16,536 nucleotides of DNA. It comes from JBDSTW01 sp039914705. GTDB taxonomy: Bacteria > Pseudomonadota > Gammaproteobacteria > SURF-13. The stretch spans positions 1 to 16,536 of the forward strand of contig JBDSOT010000061.1 in the NCBI GenBank assembly GCA_039914705.1, written 5' to 3'. The notes under the pieces were generated by a model, which worked only from the letters and a program-made list of their open reading frames with translations, was not told where the DNA came from and did not search any database. Positions 1 to 7,805 of this stretch are shown here, in pieces. The first letter of the stretch is position 1; every line of letters begins with the position of its first letter. The position numbers and the translations under genes are program-made.

Positions 1-994
1 CACCCTGGAGCGCGCCAGTCTCCGACCAACTGCGCGGCTGCGTGGTTAAAAAGGCCTCGCCCTGCCAACCATCCGGGATCTTCAGGTCGATACCGCTGGC
101 CTGCGGAAAGAGTGTGACGTTAGTAAAGTTGAGTGTAATAGGGTGAGCGGAATACTCCGACACCACCGCAAAGTCAGGATTTACGACGCCGAATAATTGT
201 GCGTTAGGGTCGACGATGACACCGGGCTGGAACTCAATGCCTAGTTGTTCGGCGATTGGCGCAAGCCCGTGCAGCGGCCCGGGGTCGCTCAGCCACAATA
301 AATTACCGCCTTTGCTTATATAATCCTGAATGAGCTTGATCTCGCCCGGCAATAAATCGACCTGAGGGGCGGCGATCACCAGGACATTGGTGTTGGCGGG
401 GATCTGCGGCGTGGTAACCAGGTTTACGGTCTGCACGTTAAAACCCTTGCCTTCAAGCTGACGTCCCCAGTCGCCGAGGTCGTGGTTGGCAACGCCCAGC
501 GGATTACGCTCGCCGTGACCGGCGAGAAATACCAGCCAGCGTTTATCGTTGCGCGCTACGCGCTGCAAGGCGTTGGTGAGATTTTGTTCGTTGATGTCCT
601 GCACCTTTTCGCTGCGCCCGCTGTAGGCTATCACCAGTTCGCCATCAACACTGATGCCGAGTTCGCGCACGCGCTGCGGTTCTTTGGCGGGGTCCACAAA
701 ACTGAGCCGGATATCCGGCTTGTAGCGTTGATAACGCTTGATCATTTCGCTGATGCCCTTGCGCAAAGGGCGGGCCTCACGGCTGAAGGCGGTAATGCTG
801 ATGGGTCCGTCGAGTTTTTTCAGCAGCGCCTGGCTGGCGGGCGACAAGGTATTGCGGCCGCTCGCCGTCCAGTCGGACTGGAATACATAGTGTGTGCTCA
901 GCCAGGCCAGCATACCGATGAAGATCAGAAACAGGAACAGGAACAAAAGATTTTGCAGGCGGATGAAGCGGCGTGATTGAGGGCTTACTTGCAT
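1..994 (-). CDS. GldG-like auxiliary protein of an ABC-2 exporter (3' end outside window)
   Basis: I read 331 codons from an ATG at 994 down to the left edge without a stop; the C-terminus is missing. The protein begins with a short basic tail (MQVSPQSRRFIRLQN) and one strongly hydrophobic segment at about residues 13-34, so it is an N-terminally anchored membrane protein with a large domain outside the membrane. Recognisable family blocks are the start of the soluble domain (LSPASQALLKKLDGPISITA), VFLAGHGERNP and VLVIAAPQVDLLPGEI. These are typical of the GldG / 'ABC-type uncharacterized transport, gliding-motility auxiliary' family, whose transported substrate is unknown outside gliding bacteria. 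It starts 21 bases after the stop of the permease gene, completing an ATPase-permease-auxiliary set. No clear Shine-Dalgarno sequence precedes the ATG. In related genomes a DUF4340 protein usually follows; that would lie beyond the left edge. Gliding motility itself is not implied. Confidence 0.85.
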   Translation of the reverse strand, partial: MQVSPQSRRFIRLQNLLFLFLFLIFIGMLAWLSTHYVFQSDWTASGRNTLSPASQALLKKLDGPISITAFSREARPLRKGISEMIKRYQRYKPDIRLSFVDPAKEPQRVRELGISVDGELVIAYSGRSEKVQDINEQNLTNALQRVARNDKRWLVFLAGHGERNPLGVANHDLGDWGRQLEGKGFNVQTVNLVTTPQIPANTNVLVIAAPQVDLLPGEIKLIQDYISKGGNLLWLSDPGPLHGLAPIAEQLGIEFQPGVIVDPNAQLFGVVNPDFAVVSEYSAHPITLNFTNVTLFPQASGIDLKIPDGWQGEAFLTTQPRSWSETGALQG

Positions 995-1015
995 GGCGAT
1001 GGTTGTGCTGAGGGA

Positions 1016-1774
1016 TTAATGTTGCAGACGATAGGCATCGAGGCGGCGGATCGAAAGCACCAGAAAGCTGATAATGAACAACAGGTAATAGATCACATCG
1101 CTGCTCCGAAACACGCCGCGCAACAGCGCCTCATAGTGATTTACCAGCGACAGGTAGGTGAACAGACTGTCGCCCGCATTCGCCTGTGCCGCGCCCGCCC
1201 AATCCAGGATCCACAACAGCAATAAAACCCCGAAGGTGCTGATGGCCGCCACGGTGGGCTGCGTGGTTAGCGTAGACATGAACAGACCCACGGCCGCAAA
1301 ACTCGCAAGCAGCAGGGCAAGGCCCAATAAGCCGGCGGCAAATTGGCCGAGGTCGATGCTGCCGCCCAACAGCAACGACAGCGGCATGAGGGCGATCATG
1401 CCCAACATGATCAGCAGAAAGCCGAGCAGGCCAAGATATTTGCCAAGTACGATCTGGGTCATCGACAACGGGGCGCTGAACAGCAGGCTCAGGGTTTGGT
1501 TGCGGCGCTCTTCGCTGATCAGCCGCATGGTCATCATGGGCACCACCAGCAATAATACAACTGCGGCGCTGCCCAGCAGGGGTGCAATGACCAGGCTGGT
1601 CACTCCCGGTGCACCCTCCAGCCCTGCCAGACGTGGCTGCACCTGACGAAAGCCATCGATGTTAATTAGAAACATATAACCGATAATCAACTGCACCACG
1701 GCCAGGATGGACCAGGCCAACGGAGACAGAAACATGCTACGTAATTCGCGCGCCGCGATGGTAAAGATCAACAT
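1016..1774 (-). CDS. ABC-2 type transporter permease (GldF/NosY-like)
   Basis: The 252-residue protein starts with a motif common in this permease family (ARELRSMFLSPLAW, about residues 8-21). It has about six hydrophobic segments: near residues 20-40, 60-80, 105-128, 132-165, 172-195 and 228-243. The loop after the second segment contains the MRLISEERRNQTLSLLFSAP motif, which in ABC-2 permeases lies next to the nucleotide-binding subunit. It should form the membrane channel of the exporter whose ATPase gene ends 15 bases upstream and whose auxiliary GldG-like gene starts 21 bases downstream. An AGGAA sequence at 1786-1790 could be the ribosome-binding site, although 11 bases is a long spacing. 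It lies inside a short inverted repeat (TTAAGG-TT-CCTTAA, 1780-1793) that also contains the ATPase stop codon, so translation of the two genes may be coupled. The substrate cannot be predicted. Confidence 0.88.
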   Translation of the reverse strand: MLIFTIAARELRSMFLSPLAWSILAVVQLIIGYMFLINIDGFRQVQPRLAGLEGAPGVTSLVIAPLLGSAAVVLLLVVPMMTMRLISEERRNQTLSLLFSAPLSMTQIVLGKYLGLLGFLLIMLGMIALMPLSLLLGGSIDLGQFAAGLLGLALLLASFAAVGLFMSTLTTQPTVAAISTFGVLLLLWILDWAGAAQANAGDSLFTYLSLVNHYEALLRGVFRSSDVIYYLLFIISFLVLSIRRLDAYRLQH

Positions 1775-1789
1775 GTGTTTTAAGGTTCC

Positions 1790-2737
1790 TTAAGCTGCGT
1801 GTGGTTCCGCGGCTTCGCTACGCGTTATATCGACGAAAATCTGTTCCAGTGAGATGCGCTCGGCGCTCAATTCATACAAACCCCAATCCTGTGAAACGGA
1901 GAGCTTCACGACGGTCTCAGCCGGATTTTGCCCGGCGGCATAGTGCAGGCGCAGCAGATTATTTTCCGCCTGCTCGACACCTTCAACACCGGCTATGCCG
2001 AGCAACACATCCAATGTCGGCGGACGGCGCAGGCCGATCAGCAGGCTCGAGGTCTGCATGCGGCGCATGAGTCCGGCCGTGGTATCTGCGAGTATCAGTT
2101 CACCGCGATTGATGATCTGCACGCGATCACAGGTGGCCTGCACCTCGGGTAGGATGTGCGTGGAGAGGATAATGCTGTGTGCACCCCGCAGTTCGCAAAT
2201 CAGGTCGCGGATCTCGCGGATCTGGATAGGGTCGAGGCCCACGGTTGGCTCGTCGAGAATGACCACGGCCGGTGCATGAATGATAGCCTGGGCAATACCC
2301 ACGCGCTGTTGATAGCCCTTGGATAAATTGCCGATCAGCCGTCGTCCGACATCCGTGAGGCCGCAGCGCTGCTTGGCCGTCGCCAAGGCCGCTGTTTGTT
2401 GATTGCGAGGGATGCGATGCAGGCGTGCGCAGTAGAGCAGATATTCGTCAACGGTCAGTTCCCGGTAGAGCGGCGGCTGTTCCGGCAAAAAACCGAGCGC
2501 GGCCTTGGCGCGCTTGGGTTCGTCTAAAAGATCGACCCCGTTGATCCATACACGGCCACTGCTGGGTGCCAGATTGCCGCTGATGATCTGCATGATGGTG
2601 GATTTGCCCGCGCCGTTCGGTCCTAAAAATCCGAGTACCTCGCCGCGACGCACCTCGAAGCTCACATCGCGCACCGCGCAACCGGTGCCGTAGTAACGCC
2701 ACAGATGTTCGACGCGGATCAGGATTTCATTGCTCAT
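1790..2737 (-). CDS. ABC transporter ATP-binding protein (GldA/CcmA-like)
   Basis: The 315-residue protein has all nucleotide-binding motifs in order: Walker A GPNGAGKST (39-47), Q-loop region FLPEQPPLY (83-91), signature LSKGYQQ (138-144), Walker B VVILDEP (158-164), D-loop GLDP and H-loop STHI (192-195). The signature has LSKGY where most ABC proteins have LSGGQ; this is the normal variant of the GldA/NatA/CcmA exporter group. The C-terminal 90 or so residues form the extra domain common in ABC-2 exporter ATPases. It powers the permease encoded next (1016-1774). The gene starts 14 bases after the stop of the EAL-HDOD gene and has no obvious Shine-Dalgarno sequence, so it is probably translated from the same transcript as the upstream gene. 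The substrate is unknown. Confidence 0.92.
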   Translation of the reverse strand: MSNEILIRVEHLWRYYGTGCAVRDVSFEVRRGEVLGFLGPNGAGKSTIMQIISGNLAPSSGRVWINGVDLLDEPKRAKAALGFLPEQPPLYRELTVDEYLLYCARLHRIPRNQQTAALATAKQRCGLTDVGRRLIGNLSKGYQQRVGIAQAIIHAPAVVILDEPTVGLDPIQIREIRDLICELRGAHSIILSTHILPEVQATCDRVQIINRGELILADTTAGLMRRMQTSSLLIGLRRPPTLDVLLGIAGVEGVEQAENNLLRLHYAAGQNPAETVVKLSVSQDWGLYELSAERISLEQIFVDITRSEAAEPHAA

Positions 2738-2751
2738 GCAGATACGCCAAT

Positions 2752-3969
2752 TTAATGCAGGGTGGTTGCGAGTAATTCCTTACCGGCCTGATTAGACCAG
2801 GCAACGGCATCCAGGTAGGCATGGGTAATCTGTTCGTGCGTCAAGCCTAGGCAGTTTACATTATCCCAGTCGCCGCGCTCATAGGCCAACACACATTGCA
2901 GGATGATCCCCAGCGCGCCCTGATGATGCAGCAGGGCCTGTTTAATATCGGCCGACACTGGCAATGTGTTGAGTAATTCCGGCATGGGTACGTCCATCAA
3001 GGCGTCGAGTACGGAAAATAGCCCGACGGTAAAATAAGACTCCTTGTCGCTATCCTGCCGGGCACCTGCCAGTAATTCACACATCTTCGCGCGGATCAGT
3101 GCGGTCTGGAACAGTTCATGGGGTTTGTCGTCGATGCTGGATAGCGTGATGAGACTCGCCCAGGCCTTGAGGCCAGGCTGCCCGAGTAGCATCACGGCCT
3201 GGTGGATGGACTCGACGCGCGTGGGTAGACCATAAACCGACGAATTAACGCAGCGCAGTAATTTGTAACTCATCGACACATCCTGGCTGATTAGGGCCTC
3301 CAATTCTTGCATCTCAGTGTCGGGATCTTGCAACTTCGCGAGCAGTTGCAGAGTCGCTAGCCGGTTGACCGGGATGCGCTGACCCTTGATGACATTGGGT
3401 TGGCAGAAAAAATAGCCTTGGAAATAATTGAACCCCAGTCTTTTGCAAAACTCGAAGTCGTCCTGGGTCTCAACCTTTTCCGCAAGTATTTCTATTTTAT
3501 ATTTCTTGAGAATTTCCAGATGTTCGCGCACGCCGTCGCGGCCCAGGGCGAGGATATCGAGTTTTATAATATCGGCCATCTCTACCAGTGGGAGCAGGTT
3601 TTCATGATAGACAAAATCGTCCAGCACGATCAGGTAACCTTGTTCCGAGAGTTTGCGTACCGATTCGACGATGTCGGCATCCACGCGAATACCTTCAAGT
3701 ATCTCCAAGCCAATGCGCGTCTGCGGGAAGGGAAACAGGTAACTACCTAGTATGAAGGTGCGGGTAAGATTGATAAAGGCCATCTTTTCGCCCACGATAT
3801 TTTCCAGACCTATCTCCATGAAGGTATTCAGAATGACTTGCGAGGTCGCCTGATCACCGTCATCGAATATCGCGTGGTTGTTGACACCGCTGCGAAACAG
3901 TAACTCGTAGGCAAATACCTCGAGTTGCCGGTTGTAAATGGGTTGTCGGCCTACAAAGACATCAAGCAT
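2752..3969 (-). CDS. EAL-HDOD signalling protein (YuxH/CdgJ type)
   Basis: The 405-residue protein has an N-terminal EAL domain (about 1-195) and a C-terminal HDOD domain (about 200-400). EAL domains hydrolyse or sense cyclic di-GMP; HDOD domains are usually output or partner-binding modules. The EAL motif itself reads ELL (E22, in YELLFRS), which is normal for this two-domain family. Other catalytic-type residues appear to be kept: N67 (FINLT), the acidic LEILE block (88-92), D117-D118 (LDDF), K136 (IIKLD), E167 (EKVET) and Q184 (FQGYF). The stretch after LDDF differs from the usual GTGYSS loop. Phosphodiesterase activity is therefore possible but not certain. In Vibrio, a protein of this architecture (CdgJ) affects motility and biofilm. 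The gene is 14 bases upstream of the ABC exporter genes and appears to lead that operon. The start at 3969 has no strong ribosome-binding site. Confidence 0.9.
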   Translation of the reverse strand: MLDVFVGRQPIYNRQLEVFAYELLFRSGVNNHAIFDDGDQATSQVILNTFMEIGLENIVGEKMAFINLTRTFILGSYLFPFPQTRIGLEILEGIRVDADIVESVRKLSEQGYLIVLDDFVYHENLLPLVEMADIIKLDILALGRDGVREHLEILKKYKIEILAEKVETQDDFEFCKRLGFNYFQGYFFCQPNVIKGQRIPVNRLATLQLLAKLQDPDTEMQELEALISQDVSMSYKLLRCVNSSVYGLPTRVESIHQAVMLLGQPGLKAWASLITLSSIDDKPHELFQTALIRAKMCELLAGARQDSDKESYFTVGLFSVLDALMDVPMPELLNTLPVSADIKQALLHHQGALGIILQCVLAYERGDWDNVNCLGLTHEQITHAYLDAVAWSNQAGKELLATTLH

Positions 3970-4049
3970 AAGTGCACTTTAAAGTTACCGCAAAATAGTA
4001 AACAAAATATCAACATTGGGTTGGATGGATTGCGACGCTCACCATATAA

Positions 4050-4089
4050 AATAAAGCATCATTCGGAGGCGCAACCTTGCTGCTTTATT
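4050..4089 (-). terminator. Possible terminator or operator after the Nudix gene
   Basis: Two perfect 9-base arms, AATAAAGCA and TGCTTTATT, are separated by 22 bases. On the minus strand the second arm runs into TTATAT, a T-rich tract, and the structure starts 14 bases after the Nudix stop codon. This fits a weak rho-independent terminator between the Nudix and EAL-HDOD genes. The stem is AT-rich and the loop is long, so it could equally be an operator in the promoter region of the EAL-HDOD gene. Confidence 0.35.
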
Positions 4090-4103
4090 GTCTTGCTGGG
4101 TCT

Positions 4104-4550
4104 TTAGGGGACTCTTAGTGGTGGCAGTTGGCCGTTGATCCTATAGTGAACATAATCGGTCAGGATCAGTGCATGATCGAACACCAACGGATAAGCCTCG
4201 GAAGGTGCCTGCGGATCAATTACGGCTATCGACTTTGCATCATCCTGCGCCACCGGCACACCGCGCCCTGTAGCAATATACACGGCGCTGACGGAATGGC
4301 CGCGCTGATCGCGCGCAGGATCCGAGTAGCAACCGAGTAATACACGTAAGTTAACCTTCAACCCGGTTTCTTCGTACGCCTCGCGGATTGCCGCTTGTTC
4401 CAGGCATTCACCGACATCGACAAAGCCGCCTGGCAAGGCCCATCCCAGCGGCGCAAAGTGTCTTTCAATCAAAACTATAGGACAGTTTTCACGGTCAACG
4501 AGTTCAATAATTATATCGACGGTTAACGCGGGGGTTAGCGGTAATGGCAT
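4104..4550 (-). CDS. Nudix hydrolase (ADP-ribose pyrophosphatase-like)
   Basis: The 148-residue protein carries a perfect Nudix box, G-x5-E-x7-R-E-x2-E-E-x-G-L. It runs from G42 through E48, R56-E57 and E60-E61 to L64. Nudix enzymes split nucleoside diphosphates linked to another group, using Mg2+ held by the glutamates. The surrounding blocks (LIERHFAPLGWALPGGFVD before the box, CYSDPARDQRGHSVSAVYI after it) resemble the COG1051 group, often annotated as ADP-ribose pyrophosphatase. The true substrate cannot be told from sequence. It starts 58 bases after mgtE on the same strand and could be co-transcribed with it. No strong ribosome-binding site precedes the ATG. Confidence 0.9.
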   Translation of the reverse strand: MPLPLTPALTVDIIIELVDRENCPIVLIERHFAPLGWALPGGFVDVGECLEQAAIREAYEETGLKVNLRVLLGCYSDPARDQRGHSVSAVYIATGRGVPVAQDDAKSIAVIDPQAPSEAYPLVFDHALILTDYVHYRINGQLPPLRVP

Positions 4551-4608
4551 GGTCTGTGAAGGCCCTGAAAGGGAGCAATTTTATCGCGTAGTGCGTTTAA
4601 AACCCGCC

Positions 4609-5961
4609 TTAAATCAAGAAAATTGTGGCCAGGCCGAGAAAGGCAATAAAGCCGATTACATCAGTGAAGGTGGTTAACACCACGCCACCGGCCAGGGCCG
4701 GATCAATACCCAGCTTGCGCAATAGTAAAGGCAGGCTTACACCAACCAACGCGGCGAATATGAGATTAATAATGATAGCCGCGCCGATAATCGCACCTAA
4801 CTGATAACTGTCAAACCATGCGGTGGTGACCAGCGAGAGCACTACAGCCCAGATCAGCCCATTCATAGCACCGATGGCAAGCTCCTTGGTGAGCAACCTG
4901 CGCGCATTGGCACCGCCGATCTGGCCTAATGCCATACCGCGTATCACCAGTGTCTGGGTTTGTGTGCCGGCCACGCCGCCCATACTGGCCACCACCGGCA
5001 TGAGGATCGCGAGCGCCACCATTTTTTCGATGGTGGCGTCGAACAGGCCGATTACCCAGGAGGCAAATAAGGCGGTGAGCAGGTTAACGCCGAGCCAAAC
5101 CGCCCGCCGCCGGGTACTGGTGATGACCGGCGCGAACATATCCTGCTCATCTGGAAGTCCCGCCATGTTCATCACCGAGCGCTCCGCTTCATCACGGATG
5201 AGGTCGACCACATCGTCGATGGTAATGCGGCCCAGCAGGCGGCCACCGGTGTCTATGACCGGCGCTGAAACCAGATCGTGCTGTTGAAACAGATTAGCGA
5301 CTTCTTTGCCGGACAGGGTGGCGGGAATCGCCTCATTGTCATAACGCATAATCTCGCTAATGGTCATGGTCGGCGCATGGGTTAACAAATCAGTCAGGGA
5401 TATGAGGCCTTGATATTTATCATCCCGATTCACCACAAACAGCTTGTCTGTAGTCTCGGGTAGCTCGCCGCGGCGACGCAGATAGCGCAGCACAACGTCG
5501 ATGGTGACGTCGGCGCGTAGTGTGATGGTGTCAGTGTTCATGAGTCCGCCGGCGGTGTCTTCAGGATAGGACATCACCGATTCGAGGCGCTGACGATCCT
5601 GGGCATCCATGGATTGCAGCACTTCGCGGATAACGGTCTCGGGTAGATCCTGCAGGATGTCGGCGAGGTCATCGGTAGCCAGACCTTCGGCCGCCGCCAC
5701 CAATTCATGGGTCTCCATCTGACGGATAAGGTTGGCGCGCACGGCATCGTTCACATAGAGCAATACGTCGCCCTCGTGTTCCGCATCCACCAGTTCCCAT
5801 ACCAGCTCGCGCTGTTCGAGCGGCAACGACTCAAGCAGGCTGGCGATCTCGGCGGGATGCAGCCCGTTTAACATCAGGCGTGATTGCAGCAGCGTGCCGC
5901 TGTGCAAGGCAGCAGAAATGTCCTTCAGGCGGTTGGGAGTCTGTTCCAGCATTGCGGTCAT
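4609..5961 (-). CDS. mgtE: Magnesium channel/transporter MgtE
   Basis: I place the start at the ATG at 5961 because GGAGG (5968-5972) lies six bases upstream, giving 450 residues, the usual MgtE length. The frame stays open to 6057, but those 32 extra codons lack a start signal and do not look like the family. Domains in order: the MgtE N domain (about 25-130), two CBS domains (about 135-255) that act as the cytosolic magnesium sensor, and a membrane domain (about 278-450) with five helices. The pore motif MPVVASMGGVAGTQTQT is at 321-337 and the conserved aspartate near the C-terminus is D434 (TTFTDVIGF). MgtE is a dimeric inner-membrane Mg2+ channel that closes when internal Mg2+ is high. 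The pore motif has GGVAGTQ where many homologues have GGNAGTQ, a variant I believe is common in gammaproteobacteria. The gene follows ptsH after a 265-base gap containing a long palindrome. Confidence 0.96.
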   Translation of the reverse strand: MTAMLEQTPNRLKDISAALHSGTLLQSRLMLNGLHPAEIASLLESLPLEQRELVWELVDAEHEGDVLLYVNDAVRANLIRQMETHELVAAAEGLATDDLADILQDLPETVIREVLQSMDAQDRQRLESVMSYPEDTAGGLMNTDTITLRADVTIDVVLRYLRRRGELPETTDKLFVVNRDDKYQGLISLTDLLTHAPTMTISEIMRYDNEAIPATLSGKEVANLFQQHDLVSAPVIDTGGRLLGRITIDDVVDLIRDEAERSVMNMAGLPDEQDMFAPVITSTRRRAVWLGVNLLTALFASWVIGLFDATIEKMVALAILMPVVASMGGVAGTQTQTLVIRGMALGQIGGANARRLLTKELAIGAMNGLIWAVVLSLVTTAWFDSYQLGAIIGAAIIINLIFAALVGVSLPLLLRKLGIDPALAGGVVLTTFTDVIGFIAFLGLATIFLI

Positions 5962-6041
5962 CGGCAACCTCCAGCGATTGTACGTAACACGGCGTCCTGG
6001 CCGGGAGACGTTGGCCGCTCCTAAATATCTTTCTAAGGAAA

Positions 6042-6074
6042 CTCTGAATAATTCCATCCATGGAATTTTCAGAG
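6042..6074. repeat. Long palindrome between ptsH and mgtE
   Basis: The arms CTCTGAATAATTCCAT (6042-6057) and ATGGAATTTTCAGAG (6060-6074) pair over 15 positions with a single bulged base and only two bases between them. Read on the minus strand the structure ends in TTTCCTT, a poor terminator tail. It sits 81 bases upstream of the mgtE start. It could be the terminator of the rpoN-ptsH operon, an operator or leader hairpin of mgtE, or a remnant of a small mobile element. The sequence alone does not decide between these. Confidence 0.6.
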
Positions 6075-6226
6075 ATGAAAAGCAAAAATGGTCGCTCCTG
6101 CTTCATAAACGAATCAGGATTGAGAGAGTACAGAGTTGATTTGGCGAAAGCTATTGGTGAAGGGCTAAAATTTATGGGATGTAAAAGTTTTTAGCAAAAA
6201 TACGATGATGCCAGTGAACCTGCGTG

Positions 6227-6496
6227 TTACTCGGCCTCGTCGAAGCGCCGTTCAACTAACGTATTGAGTTTTTTTACGGCCTCGATTTCATCCGTCCCGC
6301 TGGCAATAATTTCCAGCCGCGTGCCCAAGCTCGCGGCGAGCATCATCACGCCCATGATGCTTTTACCATTTACCTGTTGCTGGCCGCGCGCCAGCTGGAT
6401 ATCACTGTCGAATTGCGCGGCCAGGGTGACGAATTTTGCCGCTGCGCGCGCGTGCAGGCCCAGCTTGTTGCAGATGGTGATTTCAAGGCGCAACAC
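6227..6496 (-). CDS. ptsH: HPr family phosphocarrier protein
   Basis: The 89-residue protein is a complete HPr. The phosphorylatable histidine is exactly His15 (GLHARAA) and the regulatory serine is exactly Ser46 (NGKSIMGV), as in Gram-positive HPr. HPr receives phosphate from enzyme I at His15 and passes it to EIIA proteins; Ser46 is the target of HPr kinase in organisms that use it. The start is a GTG, one base after the stop of the EIIA gene, with no separate ribosome-binding site, so translation is probably coupled. It is the last gene of the rpoN cluster. No enzyme I gene follows; the next gene is mgtE. The nitrogen-PTS name ptsO/NPr would also be defensible, since no sugar PTS permease is nearby. 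Confidence 0.95.
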   Translation of the reverse strand: MLRLEITICNKLGLHARAAAKFVTLAAQFDSDIQLARGQQQVNGKSIMGVMMLAASLGTRLEIIASGTDEIEAVKKLNTLVERRFDEAE

Positions 6497-6497
6497 G

Positions 6498-6902
6498 TCA
6501 GCTTGGCGGCGGCAGGGCGGCGCAGCACAGGATGCCGTCTTTACCCCCGCTGACGGCCTTTGCGGTAAGTTCGGTCAGGCTTAGGCGCGGATAATTCAGG
6601 ATACGGACCAGCATCGGCAGGTTGATGCCGGAGATGACCTCAACAATTCCCTCGCGTCTTACGCTGTGCGCGATATTGCTGGGCGTCGATCCGTAAATAT
6701 CGGTCAACACCAGCACACCATTTCCCTGATCGAGCGTGGTAACTAACTGTTGCGCCTTGCGCAGCAACATTTCCGGATCGCAATTCTGTGGCACCGAGAG
6801 TACCTCGGTGGCGAGCGGGCACACCCCCAGCATGGCGGTCGCCGTGTCGACCAGATTTGTCCCGATATTATTATGCGTTACGATGAGCAAGCCGATGGTC
6901 AT
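6498..6902 (-). CDS. Mannose-type PTS EIIA protein
   Basis: The 134-residue protein matches the single EIIA domain of the mannose/fructose/sorbose PTS family. The active histidine is His10 (VTHNNIG), and the second conserved block is LTDIYGSTP (66-74), with an aspartate at 68 that assists catalysis. Phospho-HPr should phosphorylate His10. There is no EIIB, EIIC or EIID partner here, so this is probably a regulatory and not a transport EIIA, as proposed for similar orphan EIIA proteins in Proteobacteria that lack a mannose permease. Its ATG overlaps the rapZ stop by four bases (ATGA), and the ptsH GTG begins one base after its own stop, which ties the three genes into one translational unit. 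Confidence 0.92.
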   Translation of the reverse strand: MTIGLLIVTHNNIGTNLVDTATAMLGVCPLATEVLSVPQNCDPEMLLRKAQQLVTTLDQGNGVLVLTDIYGSTPSNIAHSVRREGIVEVISGINLPMLVRILNYPRLSLTELTAKAVSGGKDGILCCAALPPPS

Positions 6903-7804
6903 GATGTCTCCGGTGGGGACTGTGGCAATTCGCGGGTAGAGCCGATATGCGGTAATTCCCGGTGGCGAATAAGTACATTCTCGCGTGATTGGCGAAAGTG
7001 TTCCGCGAGTAATTTTGTCAGGTAAACCGAACGGTGCTGTCCGCCTGTGCAGCCGAGCGCTATGGTCATATAGCTTCGATTATCGGCCTCGAAGCGCGGA
7101 ATCCAGGTTTCCAGAAACATCTTCAACTCATCGAACATCCGCCCCACCAACGGCTGATTCTCCAAAAACTTCATGACATCGTCATCGAGACCAGTCAAGG
7201 GTCGCAGTGCGGTCTCCCAGTGTGGATTCGGCAGGCAACGCAGGTCGAACACGAAGTCGGCGTCTGCGGGTACGCCTTTTTTATAGCCGAAGGATTGGAA
7301 TAACAATGACATGGAGTTCGCGCTGGTGGTCTGGACATGTTTGCGTACCATCTCGCGCAATTCATGCACATTGGTATGGCTGGTATCGATGCGCACATCG
7401 GCATTAGCCAGCATGGGGCTAAGCAATTTGCGCTCGTGCGCAATGGCCTCGGCCAGCGGTATGCCAAGACGCGTCAGTGGATGCTTGCGGCGGGTTTCGC
7501 TGAAACGCTTGAGCAAGGTTTTATCATCAGCTTCGAGGAAAAATATCTCGCAAATCATACCCGAGTTTTTAAGTTCTCCGAGCACCTCCGGAAAATGCTG
7601 AAAATCATCGGCGAGATTGCGTGCATCCACACTAACCGCGGCATTTTTATCAAGACGCTGGGAGGCGTTAATCATCTGCATGGCAAAGGCCGGCAACAGT
7701 CCAACCGGCAGATTATCGATGCAATAATAATTCAGGTCTTCGAGTTCTTGCAGCGCGGTGCTTTTTCCGGAGCCTGATAGACCACTGATGATGACCAGTC
7801 TCAT
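6899..7804 (-). CDS. rapZ: RapZ-type nucleotide-binding protein (YvcJ family)
   Basis: I place the start at 7804 (MRLVIISGLS), one base after the hprK stop; the frame is open further upstream but that part overlaps hprK and is not family-like. The 301-residue protein has an N-terminal P-loop GLSGSGKST (8-16), the DNLP block (30-33) and the C-terminal GCTGGQHRSVYL block (251-262) diagnostic of this family. In E. coli, RapZ senses glucosamine-6-phosphate and directs RNase E to the small RNA GlmZ, controlling amino-sugar synthesis; in other Proteobacteria the RNA target is not established. The protein is about 17 residues longer than the 284-residue E. coli protein. The extra length is mostly a tail after RHREL that is rich in Pro, Ser and Glu, in place of the short basic tail of the E. 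coli protein. Confidence 0.95.
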   Translation of the reverse strand: MRLVIISGLSGSGKSTALQELEDLNYYCIDNLPVGLLPAFAMQMINASQRLDKNAAVSVDARNLADDFQHFPEVLGELKNSGMICEIFFLEADDKTLLKRFSETRRKHPLTRLGIPLAEAIAHERKLLSPMLANADVRIDTSHTNVHELREMVRKHVQTTSANSMSLLFQSFGYKKGVPADADFVFDLRCLPNPHWETALRPLTGLDDDVMKFLENQPLVGRMFDELKMFLETWIPRFEADNRSYMTIALGCTGGQHRSVYLTKLLAEHFRQSRENVLIRHRELPHIGSTRELPQSPPETS

Positions 7805-7805
7805 G

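Noticed and set aside
5962..6057. Longer MgtE starting at 6057
   Set aside because: The extra 32 codons include part of the palindrome and lack a ribosome-binding site, while GGAGG lies at ideal distance from the ATG at 5961.
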